Shown piece after piece: positions 9,035 to 18,500 of a DNA stretch of 64,000 bases. The DNA lies in NCBI GenBank assembly GCA_965371245.1, contig CBDUXT010000017.1:7516-71515 (forward strand). The letters run 5' to 3'. A model generated the notes under the pieces. The model did not search any database, was not told the origin of the DNA, and saw nothing but the letters and a program-made list of their open reading frames with translations. Origin of the DNA: CBDUXT01 sp965371245. Its GTDB lineage: Bacteria; Planctomycetota; Phycisphaerae; UBA1845. The position numbers were made by a program, and so were the translations under genes. The stretch's first letter is position 1, and each line of letters starts with the position of its first letter.

Positions 9035-9553
9035 CTACGCCGACGTCGATCCGACAGTGGATGAAGCCTCTGCATCGGACAAGACCGACGTGCGCTGTTG
9101 ACCGGTGCTCGCCCGCACCCAGTTGAGGTATCCCGACTTCCATTCATACACGAACGGGATGGCAATCAACAGGAAGAACACGAAAAACGCCCAGAACGCC
9201 GGCGCGCCCATTTCCTTGAACACAACCGCCCAAGGCCACAATAGCGCGACCTCGACGTCGAACACGATGAACACCAGCGCGACGGTATAGAAGCGAAGGT
9301 CAAACTGAACCCAGCTATCGCCGATCGCCGGCTCGCCGCATTCGTAGGCCGCCGATTTTTCGGGATGCGGCTGGTTCGGGCGTACGAAGCGACCCGCGGT
9401 GAGCCCCCCGAACACCAACGCAAAACCGGTCAGAATGAACAGCGCGATGCCGAGAACGAGTTCAACATTCGTGTTCTCGTACGCGCCGGCGGGTTGCATG
9501 GGGAACCCCGTGCCGAGCGATGTCATCACGCCGGTAAGCTTCGCGATCATCAT
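9035..9553 (-). CDS. nuoA: NADH-quinone oxidoreductase subunit A
   Basis: Membrane subunit A of complex I (172 residues, three TM helices). The signature loop KSAAYECGEPAIGDSWVQFD carries the conserved cysteine, followed by FYTVALVFIVFDVEVALLWP with the conserved acidic residues in TM2. Both N- and C-terminal tails are somewhat longer than in typical ~120-145 residue homologues. There are two adjacent ATG codons (9553, 9550); an AAGGTG motif lies just upstream. Confidence 0.96.
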   Translation of the reverse strand: MMIAKLTGVMTSLGTGFPMQPAGAYENTNVELVLGIALFILTGFALVFGGLTAGRFVRPNQPHPEKSAAYECGEPAIGDSWVQFDLRFYTVALVFIVFDVEVALLWPWAVVFKEMGAPAFWAFFVFFLLIAIPFVYEWKSGYLNWVRASTGQQRTSVLSDAEASSTVGSTSA

Positions 9554-9587
9554 TACACCTTAACCGTCGCCGGCGCCCGCGCGGCGA

Positions 9588-10220
9588 TCATTTCTTCTTT
9601 ACCGGCGCCGACGCAACGAGCGCCTCGCGCATCTTCGTACGGCGTACGTCGTTGTTACCCGTCAGCTTGTCATCGGAGTGGGCAAACTCGACCCACTCGT
9701 CCTTACGCTGCTCGGCCCACTCGGGCAGCTTCTCTCGCTGCATCCAAAGCGGCTGCGGCGTCTGCAAGCCCTCGGTCGCCAGGTCGGTGAACTCCACGAT
9801 CATGCTTTCGCGGTCGTAGCCGGACATATCGTGCAGGTTGCCCATGTGGATGCAGTCCGTCGGACACGGATCCACGCATAGCGCACAAAACATGCATTTG
9901 GCATAGTCGATCGCGTAGCGGGTCATCGCCCCGCCCACCGCGATGTTGGTCGCCTTATCGATCTTCCGAGGCCCGCTCTTCTCAATGTAGATGCAATCAA
10001 CGGGGCAGGCCTTGGCGCACAGGTCGCAGGCGATGCACTTCTCGACTTCAAAGAAGTGAAATCCGCGATAGCGCGGCTGCAGCGCCGGGGCGACGTCGGG
10101 GTACTGAAGCGTCACCGTCTTGGCGAAACAGTACTTCAACGATATCCGCATCCCCACGAGAATCGTGCGGACCGTCTGATAGATGTTGCGGAAGTAGTCA
10201 CGAACCGGGTTGTTTTCCAT
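9588..10220 (-). CDS. nuoI: NADH-quinone oxidoreductase subunit I
   Basis: Peripheral subunit binding two [4Fe-4S] clusters (N6a/N6b). The two ferredoxin motifs are CIACDLCAKACPVDC and CMFCALCVDPCPTDC. ATG 10220 (MENNPVRDYF) is preferred over GTG 10262 because it has a purine-rich GAGACGG upstream and matches the usual NuoI length (210 residues). It is placed first in the operon, ahead of nuoA, rather than between nuoH and nuoJ as is common, and it has a recognisable promoter upstream. Confidence 0.96.
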   Translation of the reverse strand: MENNPVRDYFRNIYQTVRTILVGMRISLKYCFAKTVTLQYPDVAPALQPRYRGFHFFEVEKCIACDLCAKACPVDCIYIEKSGPRKIDKATNIAVGGAMTRYAIDYAKCMFCALCVDPCPTDCIHMGNLHDMSGYDRESMIVEFTDLATEGLQTPQPLWMQREKLPEWAEQRKDEWVEFAHSDDKLTGNNDVRRTKMREALVASAPVKKK

Positions 10221-10297
10221 CACCGTCTCGGGTCCGGGATCGGCACCGGCGACCAATTGCACGGGCCCATGCTCGCCAATTCACTTCAGGCCGCAGG

Positions 10298-10326
10298 ATT
10301 CTAGGCGGCCGACGATCGAGTCGCAA
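10298..10326 (-). promoter_or_regulatory. Predicted sigma-70-type promoter of the nuo operon
   Basis: On the minus strand TTGCGA (10326-10321) and TAGAAT (10303-10298) are separated by 17 bp, matching -35/-10 boxes at 4/6 and 5/6 positions. It lies about 75 bp upstream of the nuoI start and is the only good candidate in the gap between cinA and nuoI. Confidence 0.5.
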
Positions 10327-10386
10327 CCGACCCGGACCGTTATCCGAAATCAGAAACCACGGCTAGTCTTGCGACGCACGTGATTT

Positions 10387-10450
10387 GATGGGTGGCATGG
10401 CCAAGTGAAGCGCGGCCATGTGTGGCGCGCTCTCCACGCCGGCGTCGGAT
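10387..10450. repeat. Palindromic intergenic repeat, GGTGGCATGGCC family, copy 1
   Basis: The segment TTGATGGGTGGCATGGCCAA is followed by an inverted GGCCATG, giving a CATGGCC/GGCCATG hairpin (10396-10420). Related copies occur at 13701-13785 and 23091-23160, and each begins with the same TTGATGGGTG lead-in. All lie in intergenic DNA. Confidence 0.7.
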
Positions 10451-10507
10451 CTGAGTCCGGGATTGTCCCGATCGGACACCATCCATCAATCGAGCCGTGC
10501 CAAAGCA

Positions 10508-11764
10508 CTAGCGATCGTGGGCGTCAAGTAGAAACAGCCGCAACAGGTTCAAGGCCGCGCTCGCCGCCCGCTCTCGGATATCACATCGGTCCAGGTGCTC
10601 TCCGAACAACATCCGTTTGACGCGCACGCCGTTCGCGTCGGCCAATCCCAGGTAGACCAGCCCAATCGGCTTGTCCGGCGATCGACCGCCCGTCGGACCC
10701 GCAATCCCGGTCACGGAAACTGCAAGATCAGACCCGGTGGCTGTTCTGCAACCGGACGCCATGGCTTCCGCCACGGCTTCGCTCACCGCCCCGTCGCGTT
10801 CCATCAGTGCTGGCGGGACGCCCAGCAGCTCCGTCTTAGACGCGTTCGAGTACGTCACCTGGCCGCCCACGTAGTAGGCCGAACTGCCGGGCACATCCGT
10901 CAGTCGCTTGCCGACCAATCCTCCCGTACACGACTCGGCCGTTGCCAGCGTCAAGCCCTTGGCCACGAGAAGCCGGGCGACCGCGCGTTCCAACGTTTCG
11001 TCCCCTTCACCGAAGATGACTGACCCCAGACGTCGGCGCACCTCGGCCACGTCGTCCTGAAGCAGCCTGCCGGCTTGGATCGCATCTTCACCGCTGGCCG
11101 TGATTCGCACCGTGATGACGCCCTGGGCCGCCGTCGTTCCCACCAGTGGGTTCCGGTCGCGGGCCATCATGTCGGAAAGTAGTTCCCCCACCTTCGCCTC
11201 ACTGATTCCGTGACAGTGCAAGTCGGCTTGCTGCGTCCCGGCTCCGCCCATCCGAGCTTGGATCCGAGGGGCCACCGCCTCGCGAAACATCGATCGCATC
11301 TCCGACGGCACCCCGGGTAGGGCGACAAGCGTGCCGCGACCGCTTTCGTGGCGGATTCCCGGCGCGGTTCCGTGCTCGTTTGGGATCACATCGCAACCAA
11401 CCGGAACCATCGCGTGCACCCTGTTCGATGGATGCATGCGTCGGCCCCATCGCTCGAACATCGCCGTCATCGTGGCAAGCGCCTCGGCGTTTTCTTCAAG
11501 CGGTACGCCCAAAGCACCGGCCAAGCCCCGTCGGGTCAGATCGTCGGGTGTCGGCCCCAGCCCGCCCGTGACAACCACCAGGTTCGAATCATCGAGCGCG
11601 CGGGTCATCGCCGCCTGGATCGCACCGATGTCATCGCCGATGGTGACGTGCGCGAGCATTCGCACGCCCATCTCAGTCAGCCGCTGCGAGAGCCAGGCGG
11701 CGTTTGTGTCCACGGTCTGACCTGTGGTCAGCTCCGTGCCGATACTGAGGATGACCGCGTCCAT
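10508..11764 (-). CDS. cinA: CinA family protein (NMN amidohydrolase / competence-damage protein)
   Basis: 418-residue two-domain protein. The N-terminal molybdopterin-binding-like domain has SIGTELTTGQTVDTNAAWLS and VVVTGGLGPTPDDLTRRGLA. The C-terminal CinA domain has ATAESCTGGLVGKRLTDVPG and the NASKTELLGVP region with the catalytic serine context. In studied bacteria this family deamidates nicotinamide mononucleotide in NAD salvage; the N-domain has ADP-ribose pyrophosphatase activity in some members. ATG 11764 is chosen because the upstream alternative adds an unconserved leader. It diverges from the ATP-grasp gene that starts at 11892. Confidence 0.93.
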   Translation of the reverse strand: MDAVILSIGTELTTGQTVDTNAAWLSQRLTEMGVRMLAHVTIGDDIGAIQAAMTRALDDSNLVVVTGGLGPTPDDLTRRGLAGALGVPLEENAEALATMTAMFERWGRRMHPSNRVHAMVPVGCDVIPNEHGTAPGIRHESGRGTLVALPGVPSEMRSMFREAVAPRIQARMGGAGTQQADLHCHGISEAKVGELLSDMMARDRNPLVGTTAAQGVITVRITASGEDAIQAGRLLQDDVAEVRRRLGSVIFGEGDETLERAVARLLVAKGLTLATAESCTGGLVGKRLTDVPGSSAYYVGGQVTYSNASKTELLGVPPALMERDGAVSEAVAEAMASGCRTATGSDLAVSVTGIAGPTGGRSPDKPIGLVYLGLADANGVRVKRMLFGEHLDRCDIRERAASAALNLLRLFLLDAHDR

Positions 11765-11891
11765 GGCTCGGTCAGCGTAGCAGGTGCGTGGCCAGGCACC
11801 AAGCCGCATGGCAGCCCCCAGCGGAAGGGTATATAGTCGCGCGGACGCGCCGGGTGGCGACTCGCAATCCGCTCACCAAGGTGACCCGCAC

Positions 11892-12932
11892 ATGAAGGCC
11901 TCAGCAACAAAGCCGCGACGACGCACGCAACCCGGCGGGCAGACCGTGCGCGTGCTGTTCACCTGCGTCGGCCGTCGGATCGAACTGATGCGGGCGTTCC
12001 GCGCGGCCGCCGACCGCTTGGGGATCGGTCTCGAAGTCCACGGCGCGGATGCGACCCGGCTCTCTCCGGGCATGCACTGCGTCGATAAGGCCCACCTGGT
12101 CAGCCGTATCTCGAGCGGCCGGTATATCGACGATCTTCTCGGCCTGATCCGGAAGCGCCGGATCGATCTGTTGATCCCGCTACTCGATCCCGAACTACCG
12201 CTTCTGGCGGACGCCGTCGATCGATTCGCCGAGCGCGGGTGCCGGGCACTGGTCTCGTCGCCGCGGGTGATCTCGATTTGCACGGACAAGCTCGCCACGT
12301 ACGAGGCGCTACGCGATGCGCGGATCGACACGCCAAAGACGTGGCTTTGGAAAGAGATCGCGGCCCGCAAGCGGCACCGCTTCCCCTACTTCCTGAAGCC
12401 TCGCGCGGGCAGCGCGGGCGTCGGGAACCACGTCATCCGGGACAGGACCGAACTCGACACGTTCGGGCGGTCCGTGCCCGATGCCATCGTCCAGGAATTC
12501 GTACACGGCATCGAGCACACGATGGACGTCTACACCGGGCTGGATGGGCAGCCGCGATGCGTCGTTCCTCGGCGGCGCCTCGAGGTACGCACCGGGGAGG
12601 TCAGCAAGGCCTTGATCGTCAAGGATCAGGGCATCATGGCCGTCGGCGCCCACGTGGTCGAGACACTCGGCGGGTGCCGCGGTGTCGTCACGGTTCAGTG
12701 TATCGTGACCGCGCGTGGGACGATTCGAGTCATCGAAATCAACCCGCGTTTCGGCGGGGGGGCGCCGCTGGCGATCCACGCCGGTGCTAACTTCCCGAAG
12801 TGGATACTCGCGGAGCACCTCGGACGGCGGCTTCGGATCAACCCGACCGGCTTTCGCGACGATGTTGCCATGCTGCGGTTCGACGACTCGGTGTTCGTTC
12901 CCCGGGCGTCAAAACTCTTCAACGAAACATGA
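11892..12932 (+). CDS. ATP-grasp domain protein (carbamoyl-phosphate synthase L-chain-like)
   Basis: 346-residue protein of the ATP-grasp superfamily, predicted to form a carboxylate-amine or similar bond using ATP. An N-terminal Rossmann-like pre-ATP-grasp domain (VRVLFTCVGRRIELMRAFR) is followed by the nucleotide-binding region (TDKLATYEALRDARIDTP, YFLKPRAGSAGVGNHVI). The metal-binding motif VIEINPRFGGGAPLAIHAGA completes the domain. The substrate is unknown. ATG 11892 has a clear AAGGTGA ribosome-binding site 8 nt upstream. A HAD phosphatase follows 65 bp downstream on the same strand; this pairing suggests one small biosynthetic unit, perhaps in cell-surface or natural-product chemistry (inference). 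Confidence 0.85.
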   Translation: MKASATKPRRRTQPGGQTVRVLFTCVGRRIELMRAFRAAADRLGIGLEVHGADATRLSPGMHCVDKAHLVSRISSGRYIDDLLGLIRKRRIDLLIPLLDPELPLLADAVDRFAERGCRALVSSPRVISICTDKLATYEALRDARIDTPKTWLWKEIAARKRHRFPYFLKPRAGSAGVGNHVIRDRTELDTFGRSVPDAIVQEFVHGIEHTMDVYTGLDGQPRCVVPRRRLEVRTGEVSKALIVKDQGIMAVGAHVVETLGGCRGVVTVQCIVTARGTIRVIEINPRFGGGAPLAIHAGANFPKWILAEHLGRRLRINPTGFRDDVAMLRFDDSVFVPRASKLFNET

Positions 12933-12997
12933 GGGCGCCCTGGCGCCAACGAGACTGGAGCTGGTAGGGTGCGTCCCGAGCGCACCAACTTCTGCTG

Positions 12998-13696
12998 ATG
13001 CCCAACATCCACGCGATCATCTTCGATCTCGACGACACCCTTTACCCGGAGCGAGCCTATGCGTTCAGCGGTTTTGCCGCCGTCGCTGCCGCCTTCGCCG
13101 ACCGGCTGGGTGACGCGGTCGAAAGCGCAACGCGGATGCGCGCACTCTTTGATACCGAACATCGCCCGCGCGTGTTCAACGAGTTGCTGGAAAGTAGAGG
13201 GTTCGCCGACCCCGGCGTTCGCCGGTCCGACGATGCGCGGCTCGTGCGCGCGATGATCGAAACCTACCGAAACCACGCGCCGATGGTCTCCCTCCATCCT
13301 GACGCGGAGGCCGCCCTGACTCGGCTGAATGGAGCCTATCGCCTGGGACTCATCACCGATGGGCCGGCCGCTGGGCAGCGGGCCAAGATCGCCGCGCTCG
13401 ATCTCGCGCCGCGTCTCGATCAGATCGTCGTCACCGCGGAGCTGGGCGCGGGGCACGGCAAGCCAAACCCCGTTGCGTTCGAGTTGATCTGCCGAGCGCT
13501 TGACGTGTCGCCGACCGCGTGCGCGTACGTGGGCGACAACGCGACCAAGGATTTCGTCGCACCCAACGCTCTGGGATGGATGACCGTCCAGATCGTCCGG
13601 CCGGACGGCGTCTACCGGGGTCGCCTGCCGACCGCCGGAGGTACGCCCGACAAGGTGATTACGACGCTCGACGAACTCGATGCGGCCCTTGAGTAG
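12998..13696 (+). CDS. HAD-superfamily hydrolase
   Basis: 232-residue haloacid-dehalogenase-like phosphatase with a C1 cap. Motif I is IIFDLDDTLYPE (nucleophile Asp and acid/base Asp). Motif II is the GLITDGPAAGQRAKI threonine region. Motif III is the lysine in GAGHGKPNPVAFELI. Motif IV is YVGDNATKDFVAPNALGW. The substrate cannot be read from sequence; sugar phosphate or nucleotide phosphate are typical. It is probably co-transcribed with the ATP-grasp gene upstream. Confidence 0.88.
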   Translation: MPNIHAIIFDLDDTLYPERAYAFSGFAAVAAAFADRLGDAVESATRMRALFDTEHRPRVFNELLESRGFADPGVRRSDDARLVRAMIETYRNHAPMVSLHPDAEAALTRLNGAYRLGLITDGPAAGQRAKIAALDLAPRLDQIVVTAELGAGHGKPNPVAFELICRALDVSPTACAYVGDNATKDFVAPNALGWMTVQIVRPDGVYRGRLPTAGGTPDKVITTLDELDAALE

Positions 13697-13700
13697 CGTG

Positions 13701-13785
13701 AATTGATGGGTGCCATGCTCACGCTTGCGTGAGCATGCTTTGTCGCACGCCCATGGCCACGCAAGCGTGGCCATGCCACCCTGAT
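13701..13785. repeat. Double-hairpin intergenic repeat, GGTGGCATGGCC family, copy 2
   Basis: Two perfect hairpins lie in the gap between convergent genes. CATGCTCACGC/GCGTGAGCATG (13714-13737) has an 11-bp stem and 2-nt loop. CATGGCCACGC/GCGTGGCCATG (13752-13775) also has an 11-bp stem and 2-nt loop. The lead-in AATTGATGGGTG matches the copies near 10387 and 23091. It may act as a bidirectional transcription terminator for the HAD and tolC-like genes (inference). Confidence 0.75.
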
Positions 13786-13827
13786 CCGCAAGACGATCGC
13801 ATCCCTGAAATCACGGGCATCGGAGTG

Positions 13828-15444
13828 CTATCCGCCGTCACCGTCCGGGAGAATCGTGCTTTCATCGGAAGACTCAGCCGCCGCGGCGCGCAGGTCGGTC
13901 CATGCCTGCCGCAAACGAATCCTGGCGAGTGACAGGTTCACATCAGCGTCGATGTAGTCTCGTTGCGTCTGGTTGAGTCGCGTCAACGTCTCACGCCCCG
14001 CGACGTACGCCGCTTGAACGATACGCCGGGTCTCGAGCGCGATCTTTACGTTTTCTCGTTGGAGGCGGATCTGTTGTTGTGCATCCCCCAGTTCAATCGT
14101 CACCCCGCGAACCTGTGACTCAACCGCCAGACGGGTGCGCTGCAGCATGGCGACCGCCTCCATCCGGTGCGCCTCGGCCGTTCGCACGCGGGCCTGTCGT
14201 CCGCCGCCGGTGTAGAGATCCCACTGGATCTCCAAGCCGCCCAACGCGGATTGATCATCCTCGCCGTAGTGAATGTTGGAACTGCGGTTGAAGCCCCAGC
14301 TTCCGCTGACGCCGACCACCGGACTGAAAGCCCCCTTGGCCGCGCGAACGTTCTCCTCCTCACGCCTCGAGATGGCCGCAAGCCGGCGCAGGTCGGGGCG
14401 GCTTTCCAGCGCGCGATCCACCCAATCATCGACGTCGGGAAGAAGCATCTCCGTAACCGACTCGGTCGCCAGCGGTGAGAGCGCAAGCGCCGCGGGAAGC
14501 TCGGCACCCGACAGCCCCATCAGCTCGGCCAGCACCACGCGCCCGGTGTCGCGAAGCCCAACCGCCGCCGCAACGTTCGCCTGGGCGGCGAGAACGCGAA
14601 CGCGAAAGTTCTGTACGTCGGCCTGGGTCGCGCGACCCGCGTCGCGAAGTTTCCTGGTTTCCTCGAATTGCTCCTGGCTGAATGTCTCGTCGGCCCGGGC
14701 GATGCGCAGTTGTTCATGCCCGAGCTGCGCCTGGTAGTAGGCCGTATCGATCGCCTGAACGATCAGGCGGGCGACGTCGGTGAACGACGCGGACATCGCG
14801 TCGCGCTGATACTTGGCCGCCATCAAGCGGGCCTCGCGAATGAACCCGTCGAAGAGCGTCCAGGTCACGGTCAGAGCGCTCGTGTGGTCGCTAAACGCAC
14901 TGGTGTTCGCCCCGAGCCCGCGTGCGCCGAACAGCGGCTGGAGCAGCGGGCGGAAGATCGGGTCGATACCCGCAAGTGGATCCTCCGCCCCGGTCTGAAG
15001 CTGTGCGACGCTCTGGATCGCCGAAGTCAGCCGCGGCTGGTTCGGCGTCGTCAGAAAAGTCCGCGACGACGTGTGCTTGAGCGAAACGATCGGAGCAAAG
15101 AGCGCGCGGGCCTCATCGATCCGCCCGAGAGAGGCGTCCAGCCGAGCGCGGGCCGCGTGGATATCGGGGTTGGCGACCACCGCGAACGCGCGCGCCGCCT
15201 CGAGCGTCAGCTCACTTCCCGCTAGAACTTCGTCCCTGCGCGACGGCGTATCCTCATGCTCAATGATCGCCGATAGGGTTCGTTCCTCGCTGGGAAATCT
15301 GGAAAGAGCCTGGGCCCGGTGTTCGAAGGCATCTTGGATCGAGCCCGCCGGCACACGGCACGACGCGACGCAGAGAACCAGAAGCGCCGACAGCCCGACG
15401 ATCGACCAGCCGCCGTGGCACCGCCTCCTTGCCTCGTTCCACAT
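13828..15444 (-). CDS. TolC-family outer membrane efflux lipoprotein
   Basis: 538-residue outer-membrane channel component. An N-terminal signal sequence ends in the lipobox-like LCVASC, so the mature protein is probably lipidated at that cysteine. The body has the two repeated OEP helical segments, with long Ala/Arg/Glu-rich coiled-coil stretches (for example LRDAGRATQADVQNFRVRVL and AAYVAGRETLTRLNQTQRDY). ATG 15444 is preceded by GAGGGA 7-8 nt upstream. It is the last gene of a three-gene RND efflux operon, 84 bp after the permease stop. Confidence 0.92.
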   Translation of the reverse strand: MWNEARRRCHGGWSIVGLSALLVLCVASCRVPAGSIQDAFEHRAQALSRFPSEERTLSAIIEHEDTPSRRDEVLAGSELTLEAARAFAVVANPDIHAARARLDASLGRIDEARALFAPIVSLKHTSSRTFLTTPNQPRLTSAIQSVAQLQTGAEDPLAGIDPIFRPLLQPLFGARGLGANTSAFSDHTSALTVTWTLFDGFIREARLMAAKYQRDAMSASFTDVARLIVQAIDTAYYQAQLGHEQLRIARADETFSQEQFEETRKLRDAGRATQADVQNFRVRVLAAQANVAAAVGLRDTGRVVLAELMGLSGAELPAALALSPLATESVTEMLLPDVDDWVDRALESRPDLRRLAAISRREEENVRAAKGAFSPVVGVSGSWGFNRSSNIHYGEDDQSALGGLEIQWDLYTGGGRQARVRTAEAHRMEAVAMLQRTRLAVESQVRGVTIELGDAQQQIRLQRENVKIALETRRIVQAAYVAGRETLTRLNQTQRDYIDADVNLSLARIRLRQAWTDLRAAAAESSDESTILPDGDGG

Positions 15445-15528
15445 CGTGTTCCCTCGTCGCCGGCTCGCGGCGGATAAGACCGATCGTACAGTTGGCCCCA
15501 CGGACAGGCTGTGTTGTACTACGGGTTG

Positions 15529-18500
15529 CTATCCGGTAGCCAGATCGCCTTCGGTCGGGCGTTTTCCGGGCTCCTCGATCAACCCTTCGGCAGGATACGG
15601 CCCGCCGTGCCGCAGCCAGTGACAGAACCGGCGGACGTCCTCGATCAGCAAGTAGCAAGCCGGGACGACCAGGAGCGTCAGCCCCGTCGCGAAGATCAAC
15701 CCGGCGCTGATTGCCACGGCCATGGGCTTCAAGGTACGCGCCTGAGTGGTCTGCTCAAGGAGAATCGGCAACAGTCCAACCACCGTCGTCAGCGACGTCA
15801 AGGTCACGGCGCGAAACCGCCGCTCACCGGCCTGGTGAACGGCATCGCGAAGGCTCTTGCCCTCCCCGATCCCCCGGTTGACCGCGTCGATCAACACGAG
15901 CGAATCGTTCACGACCACGCCCGACAGCGCGACCGAGCCAAAAAGGGTCATGATCGTCATGTCCATGCCCAGCACCTGGTGCCCGGCCACCACACCGATG
16001 AGGCCCAGCGGGACGGCGACAAGGATCGCGATCGGCTGAACGTACGACCGAAGCATCGCCGCGAGCACGGTGTAGATCGCCACGACGGCCATGAGAAACC
16101 CCATAAACAGGCTGTCAAGCGATTGGTTGAGCAGTTCGCGGATCCCCGCGATCTTGTACGTCAGGTCGTTGTAATCACGGACCACGTCATCGAGAAACCC
16201 GGCCTCCATGGTTTGAAGTACGCGCTCGGCGTTGGTTCGTCGATCGTCCACCGTTCCAACCACCCGGATGCGCCGTTTTCCGTCCTGGTGCATGATGAAG
16301 GCATACCCGCGAGCCCACTCCACGTCGGCCACTTCCAGGAAAGGAATCTCGTGCCCCCGGGGCGTCTTGATCCGAACGTGCTCCAGGTCCGTGATCGACC
16401 GGCGATCCGATTCCGAAAAGCGAATGCGAACCTTCACCCGGTCCCGTCCGCGCTGGAGCGTCACGGCCTCGCCGCCGAAGAATCCGAATCGCAACTGGCG
16501 CGCCACGTCTTCCAGCGTAAGACCCGACGCGTGTGCGGATGCCTTGAGTGTGACGCGCAGTTCGCGCTTCCCGGGAATAAGGTCATGATCGACGTCGTAG
16601 ACGCCGTCGAACTCGGCCAGCTTGGCCTGGATCCGCTGGGAGGCCTCGATCATGTCGTCGAGGTCGTGGCCTAGGAGGCGGATTTCAAGCGGGCGATCCA
16701 AGGGCCCGAGCGGCTGGCGCCCCACCGTCATCCGCACCGCGTCGTGAACGGTGCCGATGCGCTCGCGCCAGCGCTCGATGATGCGCTCGTCCTCGATCAA
16801 CCGATCTTCCGACGGCATCAGCTCTACACGAACCTCGCAAAGGTTGTTGCCGCGAACGGACATGAAATCGGCGAACTCGCCGGTCACGGCGTAGACATTG
16901 CGAACCAGGTCGCCCGGACGCGATGGTGCCAGCGTGGCGTCATGGTTGAGCGCGCGAGCCGTTTCGAGCAACCGATCCACCGTGCGCTGGGTCACCGACG
17001 CCGGCGTGCCCTCCGGGAAGCGAATGCGGGCGCGCAACATGTTGCCGTCTTCGGGCGGGAGAACCACGAACGGCACACGCCCACTGACGACCATCCCCGC
17101 CGCGATCACAAACAAGGTGACTGCGACCGAGACCGTGATCGCCCTTCGCTGCATCGCCAGGCGATAGACCGGGCGGTACCACGCCGTGATGAAGCGGGCG
17201 ACGCCTTGGTCCACGGCTCGCCGAAAACGGCCCGGTCCGCGCCCACCCTCCGACCGATCGCGGTGACACAGATGGCTTGGCAGAATGGCGAAGGCTTCGA
17301 CCGCCGAGGCCACGACGGCGGCAATCACGACGACCGGGAGCACATAGATGAACCGGCCCAGCACCCCATGGACAAAGAGCAGTGGCACAAACGCTATGAT
17401 CGTGGTAATCGACGCGCCCAACACCGGCAGCGCCACGCGAGACGTCCCTTCGATCGCGGCCAACTCCGGAGCGTCCCCGTGGCGGCGACGGCTGTGAATG
17501 CTTTCCGCAATCACGATCGCATCATCGACGATGATGCCGGACACCATAATCAGCGAGAACAGGGAGATCATGTTCAAGGTTTGATCTTGCGCGTGGATGA
17601 TGATCATCGCCCCGGCAAAGGCGGTCGGAATGCCGATGGCGACCCAGATGGCCAGACGAAACTCCAGGAACACCGCCAACGCGCCAAAGACCAGCAAGAT
17701 GCCCCACAGACCGTTCTTGACCAACATCGAGATTCGGCTGTCGATGTCGCGAGCCCCGTCCGCCCAGACCGACAGGTGCAGCCGCCCCGGCAGATCCGGC
17801 TGCCGAGCCTCCACGTACTGGCGCACGAGGCGTGCGATCTCGACGGCGTCTTCCCGCGGCGTCTTGAACACCTGGACCACGACGGCCGGTTGACCGTTGA
17901 AGCTCCCCCGGACGACGGACTCTTCGAACCCCTCGCGAACCGTGCCGATCTCTCCCAGGCGCACCGCCGCGTCGGCGTTCTCCAGGATGACGAGATCCTC
18001 GTACTCCCGCGCTGCGTACCGCTGTCCGATGACGCGAAGGGTGAACTCCTCATCCGCCGTGCGAATCACACCCGCGGGTAGATCGAGGCTGCTCTTGCCG
18101 ACGATCGTCATGAGCCGAGCGATCGACAAGTCGTAGGCACGTAGCGACTCGCGAGAGACCTCGATCGTGATTTCGTCTTCTCGGACCCCCGAGAGGGAAA
18201 CCTGAGAGATGCCCGCCGTCGTCATCAGGTCGTCTTGCAGTTCCTGCCCGAAGCGCTTCAGCGTGCGCTCCGGCACCGAACCGAAGACGGCCACGTTGAT
18301 GACCGGCGTACGGACGACGGCCTCGCGGATCACGGGCCTCTCCACCTCCGCCGGGAAGGTGGTGATCTGCCCGACACGATCCCGAACCTCATCGATGACG
18401 ACCTGGACATTCGCCACGGTGCCCTGCAAGGCGAGCCACACCTGACCAAGGTTTTCCGTCGCGGATGACGAGACTTCGTACACGCCACTGATGCCCTGGA

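Noticed and set aside
10263..10507. Coding sequence between nuoI and cinA
   Set aside because: Only promoter-like boxes and a palindromic repeat are present.
16744..18081. 445-codon frame opposite the RND permease
   Set aside because: Antisense shadow; the minus strand has clear RND motifs.
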